Position numbers and translations under genes: made by a program
Origin: an uncultured delta proteobacterium
GTDB taxonomy: Bacteria > RBG-13-61-14 > DRUE01
Assembly: GCA_903930515.1 (NCBI GenBank)
Contig: CAIYYW010000036.1
Location: forward strand, 1-35,469
DNA: 35,469 bases
Reading direction: 5' to 3'
Notes under the pieces: generated by a model
Database searches by the model: none
The model's input: the letters and a program-made list of their open reading frames with translations, nothing else
Told to the model about the DNA's origin: nothing
In this document: one piece after another, positions 16,369 through 24,077 of the stretch
Layout: every line of letters starts with the position of its first letter
How positions within the stretch are numbered: the stretch's first letter is position 1

Positions 16369-16397
16369 ATTATAAGTCCTTAGCGCCCGCTCTTCAA
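16369..16397 (-). promoter_or_regulatory. secA promoter
   Basis: On the minus strand, TTGAAG (16397-16392), 17-bp spacer, TATAAT (16374-16369). Predicted leader about 40 nt, containing the GGAGGAG ribosome site. Confidence 0.7.
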
Positions 16398-16553
16398 GCC
16401 TTCCCTATTCTAATTGGGCGCCTGCCCGGTCCGCCTTCCCCAGCCTCGGGAATCACCGCTTTTATTTTTTTTCCTACCCGGTTTTGCGAACTTGTCTCTT
16501 CTCCATTTAAATTGCGCGGTTCCAGACCAGATCTTCAATCGGATTATTGATGG
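16398..16553. other. Intergenic stretch between GT9 gene and secA
   Basis: Pyrimidine-rich on the plus strand with no convincing open frame, hairpin or repeat apart from the secA promoter at its edge. Confidence 0.5.
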
Positions 16554-17537
16554 TCAGGTTTTGATGAGTTCAATTATCTCTTCCTCGCTCACCGCAGCCA
16601 TACACCTCGGCTCCGGGCAATCGCGGCGGGTTTCATCCGTGCAGGGGGCGCAGGGAAACCTGCCAGCCGCCACTTTCACATTTCCCTGGGGAGGAGCCCA
16701 AACCAGCGGGTCAGTGGGGCCGAACACGGCGACGGTTTTTATTCCCAGGCTGGCGGCCAGATGGGTCGGCCCGGAGTCCATACCGAGATAAAGCTGGGCC
16801 TGGCTCAAGAGGTCCGCGAGCTTGAGCAGCGGGAGGTCTTTTACCAGTTGCGCGATCGGTCTCAATTTTTCCGGGCATTTTTTCACCAGCTCAAACACCA
16901 TCTGCTTTTCCACTTCCCCGGTGATGATGGCGATTTTTTGCCTGGGCATAATTTCCGCCAGCAGCTCCAGGATCCTGAAAAGTTTTGCCGCCGGCATCGC
17001 CTTTTTGGATGAACCGCTTCCGGGATGGATCGCGATAAAGGGTTTATCGCCGACGATGCTCAGGGCGGTTTCTTTGGCGGATTCCGGAAGCTTCAGGCGC
17101 GGAATAAAATCGCTGACCTCAATCCCGGCCTTCTGCACAGGCCGGGCAAGAATTTTGGAGATGGGTTCGGACCCGGGCGCGGGCGGAAACGGCTCCTGGA
17201 AAATTTCCGCTTTTCCCGCCAGGCGGGCGAGGTTTTTTTGATAAACTTCGGAATTCCTTCCCAGCCAACTGACCGCAAGCTCGGTCCCGGAAAAAATTTC
17301 CTCCAAAATCCGCGCCGGCTGAAAATTCTCGCTGAACAGGGTATGGAAGGAAATCGATTCGGAGCTAAGGGCCTGATCAAGAATTCCGGCATATTCCAGG
17401 AGCTGGAGCCGCTCGGAGCCGATCCCGATCAGCAGTCCGGCATTTTCCTTGATTGCCCGGATCGCGGGCACGGTGTTAATCAAATCCCCGAGGGCGCCCT
17501 GGTGGATGATGATGGCTTTTTTAATCGGCTTGTTCAT
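16554..17537 (-). CDS. Glycosyltransferase family 9 (heptosyltransferase-like)
   Basis: 327 residues from the chosen ATG. The N terminus IIIHQGALGDLINTVPAIRAIK is the classic acceptor-side signature of ADP-heptose:LPS heptosyltransferases. IAIHPGSGSSKKAMPAAK and LGMDSGPTHLAASLGIKTVAVFGPTDP form the nucleotide-sugar site. The Cys-rich end (CAPC...DCPEPRCM) is common in family GT9. An upstream GTG at 17597 would add 20 unconserved residues and overlap the surE promoter, so I prefer ATG at 17537, although it has no clear Shine-Dalgarno. Likely role: adding heptose or a related sugar to LPS core or another envelope glycan at the inner membrane. Confidence 0.9.
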   Translation of the reverse strand: MNKPIKKAIIIHQGALGDLINTVPAIRAIKENAGLLIGIGSERLQLLEYAGILDQALSSESISFHTLFSENFQPARILEEIFSGTELAVSWLGRNSEVYQKNLARLAGKAEIFQEPFPPAPGSEPISKILARPVQKAGIEVSDFIPRLKLPESAKETALSIVGDKPFIAIHPGSGSSKKAMPAAKLFRILELLAEIMPRQKIAIITGEVEKQMVFELVKKCPEKLRPIAQLVKDLPLLKLADLLSQAQLYLGMDSGPTHLAASLGIKTVAVFGPTDPLVWAPPQGNVKVAAGRFPCAPCTDETRRDCPEPRCMAAVSEEEIIELIKT

Positions 17538-17575
17538 TTGGCATTCTTGAGACCGGAAATTTTCCGCGGGAAAGT

Positions 17576-17604
17576 TTGACGCACCCGGCTCTTGCACTTA
17601 TCAT
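17576..17604 (+). promoter_or_regulatory. surE promoter predicting a leaderless transcript
   Basis: TTGACG (17576-17581), 17-bp spacer, TATCAT (17599-17604). The -10 ends only 8 nt before the surE ATG at 17613, so transcription should begin at or within a couple of bases of the start codon; surE has no Shine-Dalgarno. Confidence 0.6.
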
Positions 17605-17612
17605 AAAGTCCG

Positions 17613-18377
17613 ATGCTAATTCTAATCACAAATGACGACGGGATCAACGCGGAGGGGATTAAGTCCCTGGCCGGAGAGCTGGGAAAAGATTTCCATCTGG
17701 AAGTGGTTGCCCCGGACCAGGAGCGGAGTGCGTCCAGCCATTCCATCACCTTGAACCGGGATTTGAGCGTGTCGGAACCAAAGCCTCATTGGCGGGCGAT
17801 CACCGGGACTTCCGCGGATTGCGTTAATTTGGCGGTGAACAAGTTGCTCCCGCAAAAGCCGGACCTGGTGGTTTCCGGGATCAACCGCGGAGCAAATTTG
17901 GGCTGCGATGTTTTTTATTCCGGAACGGTCGCGGGGGCTCGGGAGGCCGCGATTTTGGGGATCCCGGCGTTCGCGGTCTCGGTAGATGTCCATGCCGGCA
18001 ATCCGGCTGACTATCAGCCGGCCGCGGAGTTCGCGCGCAAGTTCGCGCATTATCTCCTGGACCGCAAGCTCAACCACCGGCTGATCTTCAACCTGAATTT
18101 TCCGGGCATTCCCCGCGAGAAGATCAAGGGCGCCAGGTTCACCCGCCAGGGCATCCGGATTTATTCCACCCGGGTCCTGGAGCGGAACGACCATTCCGGG
18201 AACAAATGTTATTCCCTTAACGGCGCGGTCCTGGGCGGGCATAAGATAGAAGACTCGGACATTGTGGCGATTGAGCAGGGCTACATCTCCATCTCCCCGC
18301 TGGGACTGGATTTCACCGATTACGACACCCTGAACCAGCTCAAGGAATTCGACCCGGAGACCTTGCTGAAAAAATGA
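17613..18377 (+). CDS. surE: 5'/3'-nucleotidase SurE
   Basis: 254 residues, standard SurE length. The metal-binding N terminus ILITNDDG places Asp8 and Asp9, with Ser/Asn ligands in QERSASSHSIT and SGINRGANLG. SGTVAGAREAAILGIPAFAVS is a family hallmark. SurE removes phosphate from nucleoside monophosphates and sometimes short polyphosphate; it is a stationary-phase survival protein. The next gene, pcm, starts inside its stop (ATGA overlap). The order surE-pcm-lytM peptidase is the same as in Proteobacteria (surE-pcm-nlpD), where rpoS follows, but here no sigma factor follows. Confidence 0.97.
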   Translation: MLILITNDDGINAEGIKSLAGELGKDFHLEVVAPDQERSASSHSITLNRDLSVSEPKPHWRAITGTSADCVNLAVNKLLPQKPDLVVSGINRGANLGCDVFYSGTVAGAREAAILGIPAFAVSVDVHAGNPADYQPAAEFARKFAHYLLDRKLNHRLIFNLNFPGIPREKIKGARFTRQGIRIYSTRVLERNDHSGNKCYSLNGAVLGGHKIEDSDIVAIEQGYISISPLGLDFTDYDTLNQLKEFDPETLLKK

Positions 18378-19024
18378 TTGGCTTTTCCGACAAGCGCAGG
18401 CGGATGGTGCGCGAGCAGATTGAAGCGCGGGAGGTCCGCGACCTGTTCGTGCTCAAGGCGATGGAAAAAGTTCCGAGGCATTTGTTCGTTCCGGAGGCGA
18501 TGCTTGACCGGGCTTACGAGGATTCCCCTCTCCCGATCGGCCACAAGCAGACCATCAGCCAGCCTTACACGGTCGCGTTTATGACCGAGGCGCTGGAACT
18601 GACCGGCAAAGAGAAGGTTTTGGAGATCGGCGCCGGGTCCGGGTACCAGGCCGCGATTTTAGCCGAATTGGCCGGGGAGATTTATACCATTGAGCGGATT
18701 CCGGAACTGGCGGAGCAGGCGGAAAAAATCCTGAAGCAACTCGGCTATAAAAACATTCGGATCAAGGTCGGAGACGGCTCTTTGGGATGGGCGGAGCAAA
18801 GCCCGTTCCAGGCCATCATTGTCACGGCCGGGGCGCCGGCAATCCCGAAGCCGCTGCTGGAGCAGCTGGATGATCCGGGATTGCTGGTGATTCCGGTGGG
18901 AGACCGCTCTTCGCAGAATATGATCCGGGTGCGCAAGAAAAACCAAAAGGTCACCGAAGAATCCCTCGGCCCGTTCCGGTTCGTGGAACTGATCGGCGAG
19001 CACGGGCATCAAAAGAACGATTGA
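18374..19024 (+). CDS. pcm: Protein-L-isoaspartate O-methyltransferase
   Basis: 216 residues. It methylates L-isoaspartyl residues in aged proteins using S-adenosylmethionine, starting their repair. SAM-binding motif I is VLEIGAGSGYQAAILAEL (about 81-98); the substrate-recognition region PRHLFVPEAMLDRAYEDSPLPIGHKQTISQPY and the post-motif IVTAGAPAIPKPLLEQL are typical. The first ten residues before MVREQI are basic and may be partly optional. Co-expressed with surE by 4-nt overlap. Confidence 0.97.
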   Translation: MIGFSDKRRRMVREQIEAREVRDLFVLKAMEKVPRHLFVPEAMLDRAYEDSPLPIGHKQTISQPYTVAFMTEALELTGKEKVLEIGAGSGYQAAILAELAGEIYTIERIPELAEQAEKILKQLGYKNIRIKVGDGSLGWAEQSPFQAIIVTAGAPAIPKPLLEQLDDPGLLVIPVGDRSSQNMIRVRKKNQKVTEESLGPFRFVELIGEHGHQKND

Positions 19025-19107
19025 GGAATCGTTTGCGCCGGCCGCGGAAAAAGCCCGGCTGTTCCCAAAAAGCCTAATTCCCTATATCATCATATCTAGG
19101 AAACGGA

Positions 19108-19959
19108 ATGGAGTTTTTTTTAAAATGGAGCCGAACCCGGCCGGGGACCAAAGCGGCAAGGGAAATCGCGGCCCTGCTGATCTTTGCGCTCAGCCTGGCA
19201 ATGCTCTCATCCTGCGTGGAGAAGAAGACCGACCGGGAGGTCCAAAACCCGCCTTCGCGCAAGGAGCCAGGCCCAAAAGGCAAAACCTCAACCAAATCCA
19301 AAGCCGGAAACCATGCGGGAGTCTGGCACACGGTTGAGCCGGGCCAGACTTTATGGAGGATCTGTAAGGCTTATGGCGTGGATATGGAGATGGTAATCAA
19401 GGAAAATAAGCTGGATGACCCGACCCAGATTTCCACCGGCCTAAAAATTTTCATTCCGGGCGCCAAACACCTGCTCAAGGTGGAGCCGGCCCCGCAACTG
19501 GCCCAGCCCCAGAAGCCTCTGAAACCCTCAGACCCGGATGACCAGCCCGATCGGTTCCCGCCCCAAACCGGCGGCTCCGGGAAACTGCTTTGGCCGGTGG
19601 ACGGCGGAATCCTTTTTTCCAAGTTCGGAAACCGGAACGGCCAATTCCACGAGGGGATAGACATCTCCGCGCCCGAGGGCATTGCGGTCTTCGCCGCGGA
19701 AGACGGCAGGGTGGTTTACAGCGACAGCCGGATCCGCGGTTACGGCAATATGATTGTGCTCAAGCACCGCGGGAACCTGAGCACGGTTTACGCGCATAAT
19801 AAAGTCAACCTGGCCAAGGAGGGAGATTTTGTCAGGCGCGGCCAGAAGATCGCGGAAGTGGGCAAGACCGGAAACGCCACCGGCAACCATCTTCATTTTG
19901 AAGTCCGGGCCGGAAAAGAGGCGGTGGATCCTCAAAAATATGTGAGGGAAGATAAATGA
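19108..19959 (+). CDS. NlpD-like LysM plus LytM (M23) lipoprotein
   Basis: 283 residues. A signal peptide ends in a lipobox-like LSSC with Cys36 as the lipidation site. A LysM peptidoglycan-binding domain spans about 72-118 (WHTVEPGQTLWRICKAYGVD...LKIFIPGA). A Pro-rich linker leads to an M23 domain at about 165-280. The zinc ligands appear complete (His181 and Asp185 in HEGID, His263 in HLHFE, with catalytic His230 and His261), unlike E. coli NlpD, whose LytM domain is inactive. It may therefore be a real endopeptidase as well as, or instead of, an amidase activator in cell separation. AGGA precedes the ATG. Its stop overlaps the next gene. Confidence 0.93.
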   Translation: MEFFLKWSRTRPGTKAAREIAALLIFALSLAMLSSCVEKKTDREVQNPPSRKEPGPKGKTSTKSKAGNHAGVWHTVEPGQTLWRICKAYGVDMEMVIKENKLDDPTQISTGLKIFIPGAKHLLKVEPAPQLAQPQKPLKPSDPDDQPDRFPPQTGGSGKLLWPVDGGILFSKFGNRNGQFHEGIDISAPEGIAVFAAEDGRVVYSDSRIRGYGNMIVLKHRGNLSTVYAHNKVNLAKEGDFVRRGQKIAEVGKTGNATGNHLHFEVRAGKEAVDPQKYVREDK

Positions 19960-20570
19960 GCGGGGAAAACCAAAATCCATTAGAGCCGCAAAAATCCAAT
20001 AAGCTGAAATGGCTGATCCCGGGCGGGCTGTTCCTGATATTCCTGGCCGGAATCATTTTCAGCTACCGCCAGCATCCGGGCGGAACCCCGCGGGAACTGC
20101 CGCAGTTGAGTCAGGAACGGTTGAACAATGCCGGGGCGGCCCCGGATTTTGAAGTATCCGACCTGAACGGCGCCAAGGTCCGGCTGAAGGATTTCCGCGG
20201 AAAAGCGGTGCTGGTGAATTTCTGGAGCATCACCTGCCCGGCCTGCCTGATGGAGATGAAAAGCCTGGAGAGCCTTTCTCAGCAACTGTCCGGAAAACCC
20301 TTTGCCTTGGTCGCGATCACCAGCGATGATTCCGATCAGGTCCGGCAATTCCTGGATAAAACCGGCTCTAAAATACCCGCTTACTTTGACTATAAAAGCG
20401 AGGCGCATCAGAAATACGGCGCCTACTATCTCCCGGCCAGCTTCGTGATTGATCCGGAAGGGAGATTGGTGGATCAGTTCGCCGGAGCCGCGGATTGGAG
20501 CAACCCCTCGGTCATCTCCTATTTCCAGAAATTGATTGAGCTATATCAGCCTAATAAACCAGCCCCATAA
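19956..20570 (+). CDS. TlpA/ResA-like membrane-anchored thioredoxin
   Basis: 204 residues. One N-terminal membrane anchor (about 19-36) places a thioredoxin-fold domain outside the cytoplasm. The active site is CPAC (Cys94, Cys97) after VNFWSIT, and the cis-Pro loop is YLPASFVID. AhpC/TSA-like features (APDFEVSDLNG, LKDFRGKAVLVNFW) match TlpA/ResA proteins that reduce disulfides for cytochrome c maturation or envelope proteins. The ATG overlaps the stop of the LytM lipoprotein gene. Its last 20 nt overlap the 3' end of the convergent M50 gene. Confidence 0.92.
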   Translation: MSGENQNPLEPQKSNKLKWLIPGGLFLIFLAGIIFSYRQHPGGTPRELPQLSQERLNNAGAAPDFEVSDLNGAKVRLKDFRGKAVLVNFWSITCPACLMEMKSLESLSQQLSGKPFALVAITSDDSDQVRQFLDKTGSKIPAYFDYKSEAHQKYGAYYLPASFVIDPEGRLVDQFAGAADWSNPSVISYFQKLIELYQPNKPAP

Positions 20571-21561
20571 CCGCAAAAGGCATCGGGATAAAAGTCAGAA
20601 AAAAAACCAGGACCGCGGCCAGCGCCACCAGCCAGCGGGGCCGGTCCAGCTTCACCTCCGGATACAGCGGGGGCGGGTGCCGGATCCCTTTCGGCCCCAT
20701 CAGGATCAGGGCGAAAAGGGCGAAGAACAGCCAGCCTTCCCAGAAAATGCTGACCGAAAAAATTAAATCCGCCAGCATGGAAATCCCGCCCGCCAGCATC
20801 AGCAGGATCAAAACCGACCAGGAAAAATACCCGGTATATTTCCCCAGACAGGCGTAAGCGATATGTCCTCCGTCCAATTGTCCGATCGGCAATAAGTTCA
20901 ACATCGTGACAAACATCCCCACCCAGGCCGCGTCCAAAATCGGGCTTTGGATCATGCTCGCCTGGTCCGCGATCGGGAGCCAGCGGGCAATGGCGAGCTG
21001 GAACAAAATATTCGGGTTGAACAGGATCATCCCGCTGGAAGCATCCAACGGAACCACCTGGGCGGTCTTGATCCCGATCCCGAGCGCGAAGAGGCTGACC
21101 ACAAAGCCCGTGAGCGGGCCGGCCGCGCCGATGTCCAGGAGCGCCCTCCGGTCCCGGATCCGGCCCTTCATCAAGATCACCGCGCCAAAAGTCCCGACCA
21201 GGTTCGGCGCCGGGATAAAATAAGGCAGGCTGGCCTGGACATGGTGATATCGCGATAAAAAATAATGGCCCAACTCGTGCGAGAGCAGGATCACCATCAA
21301 GGTCAATGAAAAGGGCAACCCGTCCAGCCACCAGCCCGGATGATATTTCAACACAATCCAGAACTTGCGCAGGTCCGGATCAAAATGAGCCATATACGCC
21401 CCGAAAAACATTGTGGAGCAGATGGTCAGGAGGAAAAGGATTAGGTTCAGCCAGGGAAACCGGAAGGGCTCCCGCACCGGTTCCTCCGGAGGCCCGGAAG
21501 ATACCGGGATCGTGTAACTATATTTGGAAATCCCCTTTTCCTGGCCAGGAAAATCGTCCAT
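20551..21561 (-). CDS. Site-2 protease family zinc metallopeptidase (M50)
   Basis: 336 residues from ATG 21561. The zinc site HELGH is at 95-99 inside a membrane segment, and the third ligand is in LNLLPIGQLDGGH, as in S2P/RseP-type intramembrane proteases. There are six or more hydrophobic segments and no PDZ domain is evident; the closest shape is the FtsH-like/EGY1 short M50 group. Upstream in-frame residues up to 21654 would lie before a strong promoter (21570-21598), so they are excluded. An AGGG ribosome site overlaps the predicted transcription start. Its substrate, possibly a membrane anti-sigma factor, is unknown. Confidence 0.9.
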   Translation of the reverse strand: MDDFPGQEKGISKYSYTIPVSSGPPEEPVREPFRFPWLNLILFLLTICSTMFFGAYMAHFDPDLRKFWIVLKYHPGWWLDGLPFSLTLMVILLSHELGHYFLSRYHHVQASLPYFIPAPNLVGTFGAVILMKGRIRDRRALLDIGAAGPLTGFVVSLFALGIGIKTAQVVPLDASSGMILFNPNILFQLAIARWLPIADQASMIQSPILDAAWVGMFVTMLNLLPIGQLDGGHIAYACLGKYTGYFSWSVLILLMLAGGISMLADLIFSVSIFWEGWLFFALFALILMGPKGIRHPPPLYPEVKLDRPRWLVALAAVLVFFLTFIPMPFAVMGLVY

Positions 21562-21569
21562 CGTCCCTG

Positions 21570-21598
21570 ATTCTAGCACGCGGAGGACGGCCTGACAA
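21570..21598 (-). promoter_or_regulatory. Promoter of the M50 gene, near-leaderless
   Basis: Minus strand: TTGTCA (21598-21593), 17-bp spacer ending in TGC, then TAGAAT (21575-21570). The ATG starts 8 nt after the -10, so the transcript has a leader of roughly 0-3 nt. Confidence 0.65.
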
Positions 21599-21654
21599 TT
21601 TTGCGTTTTCTTATTAAAGGCGCGCGAATTCAAAATATTAATGAAGCCGGTCAA

Positions 21655-21764
21655 ATCGTTAAAGCCGGTGGAATTGGTGATTGACCAATTTTACCAGTTC
21701 AACCAATTCAACCCTTGATCGTTCACGGAGAACCATTCGCCTTTTAGCTATTGCGGCCCTGCTT
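21655..21764. other. Divergent intergenic region with tandem 9-bp motifs
   Basis: Three tandem 9-mers of the form ACCARTTYW lie at 21684-21710 in exact phase, and an inverted copy (GAATTGGT) lies at 21671-21678. AAGCCGGT also occurs twice at about 21642 and 21662. The motifs lie between divergent promoters, so they could be protein-binding repeats; no known family is recognised. Confidence 0.4.
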
Positions 21765-21794
21765 TTGACTAACTGCCTCAGAGCAAGCTAGAAT
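21765..21794 (+). promoter_or_regulatory. Promoter of the SPOR-rml operon
   Basis: TTGACT (21765-21770), 18-bp spacer, TAGAAT (21789-21794). An AAGGAGG ribosome site then lies 6 nt before the ATG at 21819. Confidence 0.7.
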
Positions 21795-21818
21795 AAAAGA
21801 AGGAGAAGGAGGCAGAAG

Positions 21819-22535
21819 ATGAAAGAATATTCTCGGCAAGGAGAGCGGGAAGTGATCCTGGAAAGGAAACAGGCGGTGTTGCTTTTTGCCGGAGGCGCCT
21901 TGGCGCTGATCCTGGTATTTGTGCTGGGCGTTTTGTTCGGGAGAAACCTGGCCAACCGCAAGTTGGCGCAGGAACAGGCCCAAGTCGCAAAACAAGCCGC
22001 CTTCCCGCAAGGGCCTCAGTCCCTGCCGGGCGCGACCGCGGCCGCTCTTCCGGAAATCGGCGCAACCGTCCAGACCGCCAAGTCCCCGGTTGCTTCGGGC
22101 GATACCATCTTGCAGAAGATCAGGGCGCAACAGCCCCCTTCTCGGTTGACCGGCCCGGCCAAAGGATCAACCGCCAAGCCGACCATTGCGGTCAAGCCGG
22201 CAAGCACAACTCCGACCACGACCAAACCAACAACCACGACACCCATCGCAACCAAGCCTCCGGCCACGACCAAGCCGGCAACCCAACCCCTGCCCAATTT
22301 CGCCATCCAGGTCGCGGCCTTCCCGGATCAGGCCAGCGCGGATGACCTGCTGAAAAAACTCAAGGCCGATAAATGGGATGTTTATTCCGTGCCCACGCAA
22401 ATACCCGGCAAGGGAATTTTCCAACGGGTCTATGTCGGCCGCTACTCCACCCGCGTGCAGGCGGACAAGGCGATTGTGATTTTCAAATCCAAGGAGCCGG
22501 ACCATCAGGACGCCTTTATCAGGAATCTGGAATAA
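21819..22535 (+). CDS. SPOR-domain membrane protein
   Basis: 238 residues. A single membrane anchor at about 19-41 follows a short cytoplasmic N terminus. A long Ala/Pro/Thr-rich periplasmic linker (about 100-160, with TTTKPTTTTP-type repeats) leads to a C-terminal SPOR domain (about 162-235: FAIQVAAFPDQASADDLLKKL ... RVYVGRYSTRVQADKAI). SPOR domains bind denuded peptidoglycan at division sites. It begins the operon with rmlA, 3 nt away, and has a strong promoter and ribosome site. FtsN-like localisation is inferred. Confidence 0.9.
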   Translation: MKEYSRQGEREVILERKQAVLLFAGGALALILVFVLGVLFGRNLANRKLAQEQAQVAKQAAFPQGPQSLPGATAAALPEIGATVQTAKSPVASGDTILQKIRAQQPPSRLTGPAKGSTAKPTIAVKPASTTPTTTKPTTTTPIATKPPATTKPATQPLPNFAIQVAAFPDQASADDLLKKLKADKWDVYSVPTQIPGKGIFQRVYVGRYSTRVQADKAIVIFKSKEPDHQDAFIRNLE

Positions 22536-22538
22536 GGG

Positions 22539-23603
22539 ATGAAAGCCCTGGTTTTAAGCGGAGGCCGGGGCACCCGGCTCAGGCCCATCACCCATACCCG
22601 GGCCAAGCAATTGATCCCGGTGGCGAACCAGCCGGTGTTGTTTTACGGCCTGAAGGCCATTGCCGAGGCCGGGATCAAACAGGTCGGGATCGTGGTGGGA
22701 GACACCGCGGAAGAGATCAAGCAGGCCGTCGGGGACGGGGAAAAATTCGGACTTCAGGTCACTTACATCTATCAGCAGGAGCCGCTCGGTCTCGCCCACG
22801 CGGTCCTGGTCAGCAAAAAATTCCTGGGCAGCGAGCCGTTCGTGATGTATCTGGGAGACAATTTGCTCAAGAGCGGTGTCAGAAAATTGGTGGAACAATT
22901 TAACCGCGAGAAAGCCAACAGCCGGATCCTGCTGGCCAAGGTGAAAAATCCCAGCCAGTTCGGAGTGGCCGAGTTGAAAGGAGACAAGGTGGTCCGGCTG
23001 GTGGAGAAACCGAAAAAGCCGAAAAGCGATCTCGCCCTGGTCGGGGTTTATATCTTTGATAAAAATATTCACCAGGCCGTGGCCGCGATCAAGCCCAGCG
23101 CCAGGGGCGAGCTGGAAATCACCGACGCGATCCAATGGCTGATTGATCAGGGCAAGAAAGTCTGCTGGCAGGTGGTGGACGGCTGGTGGAAAGACACCGG
23201 CAAGGTGGAGGATTTGCTGGAAGCCAACCGGATGATCCTGGACGAGCTGGAGGAAAAGATTGAAGGCAAGCTGGATTCGGAGAGCAAAATTGAGTTCCGG
23301 GTCAGGATTGAAAAAGGAGCCGTGATCAAAAGGAGCAGGATCCGCGGACCCGTGATCATCGGGCCGGGAACCGTCATTGAGGATTCCTATATCGGTCCCT
23401 TTACCTCCATCTCGGAAAATTGCCTGATCCGCTCCGCGGAGATCGAGCACAGCATCATCATGGCCGAAAGCAAAATTGAAAACCTCTCCCAGCGGCTCTC
23501 CGACAGCCTGATCGGAAGAAACGCCGTCATCAGATGCTCCAAACAAAAACCCGGCGCCTTCCGCCTGATCATCGGAGACAGATCGGAAGTGGATCTGGTT
23601 TAA
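22539..23603 (+). CDS. rmlA: Glucose-1-phosphate thymidylyltransferase, long form
   Basis: 354 residues, the long type with a C-terminal left-handed beta-helix (about 245-354, hexapeptide-like GPVIIGPGTVIEDSYIGPFTSI), rather than the 290-residue enterobacterial form. The nucleotidyl-transfer signature GGRGTRLRPITHTRAKQLIP starts at residue 8, and YLGDNLL carries the metal-binding Asp. It joins dTTP and glucose-1-phosphate to make dTDP-glucose, the first step to dTDP-rhamnose. Genes for the following steps lie directly downstream. Confidence 0.92.
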   Translation: MKALVLSGGRGTRLRPITHTRAKQLIPVANQPVLFYGLKAIAEAGIKQVGIVVGDTAEEIKQAVGDGEKFGLQVTYIYQQEPLGLAHAVLVSKKFLGSEPFVMYLGDNLLKSGVRKLVEQFNREKANSRILLAKVKNPSQFGVAELKGDKVVRLVEKPKKPKSDLALVGVYIFDKNIHQAVAAIKPSARGELEITDAIQWLIDQGKKVCWQVVDGWWKDTGKVEDLLEANRMILDELEEKIEGKLDSESKIEFRVRIEKGAVIKRSRIRGPVIIGPGTVIEDSYIGPFTSISENCLIRSAEIEHSIIMAESKIENLSQRLSDSLIGRNAVIRCSKQKPGAFRLIIGDRSEVDLV

Positions 23604-23618
23604 ATGAAGGAGAAAAAA

Positions 23619-24074
23619 GTGATTCAAGGCGTGATCGTAAAAAAACTGAAAGTGGTTCCGGACGAGCGGGGAATACTGATGGAGCTGCTCCGGTCGGATG
23701 ACGGGTTCTTTGAGAAATTCGGCCAGGCCTATATCACCAGCGCGTATCCGGGGGTGGTCAAGGCCTGGCACCGGCATAAGAAACAGGTGGACCATTTCGC
23801 CTGCCTCAAGGGAATGGCCAAGCTGGCGCTCTATGACGGCCGGGCAAAATCAAAAAGCAAAGGCGAACTAAACGAGTTCTTCATCGGCGAGCATAATCCG
23901 GTCCTGATCCGGATCCCGGCCGGGGTCTGGCACGGATACAAATGCGTGTCGGAAACCGAATGTATTTGCATCAATCTCCCGACCGAGCTTTACCAATACG
24001 ACCGTCCGGACGAGGAACGGATTGACCCGCATAAAAATAAAATCCCATATCAGTGGGAGAGAAAAGACCGCTAA
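23619..24074 (+). CDS. dTDP-4-dehydrorhamnose 3,5-epimerase-like cupin
   Basis: 151 residues from a GTG start. An ATG at 23604 abuts the rmlA stop, but a perfect AAGGAG (23607-23612) sits inside that extension, 6 nt before the GTG at 23619, and starting there gives the family-like MIQGVIVKKLKVVPDERG. It is shorter than classical RmlC (about 180). Features are VKAWHRHKKQVDHF (His51, His53), IPAGVWHGY and the C-terminal YDRPDEERIDPH. It would epimerise dTDP-4-keto-6-deoxyglucose at C3 and C5, or only one position. Context between rmlA and rmlB supports the pathway; strict RmlC activity is not proven. Confidence 0.85.
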   Translation: MIQGVIVKKLKVVPDERGILMELLRSDDGFFEKFGQAYITSAYPGVVKAWHRHKKQVDHFACLKGMAKLALYDGRAKSKSKGELNEFFIGEHNPVLIRIPAGVWHGYKCVSETECICINLPTELYQYDRPDEERIDPHKNKIPYQWERKDR

Positions 24075-24077
24075 GCA

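Noticed and set aside
22554-23795. Minus-strand open frame of about 413 codons opposite rmlA
   Set aside because: Overlaps a certain gene and has no domain or ribosome site.
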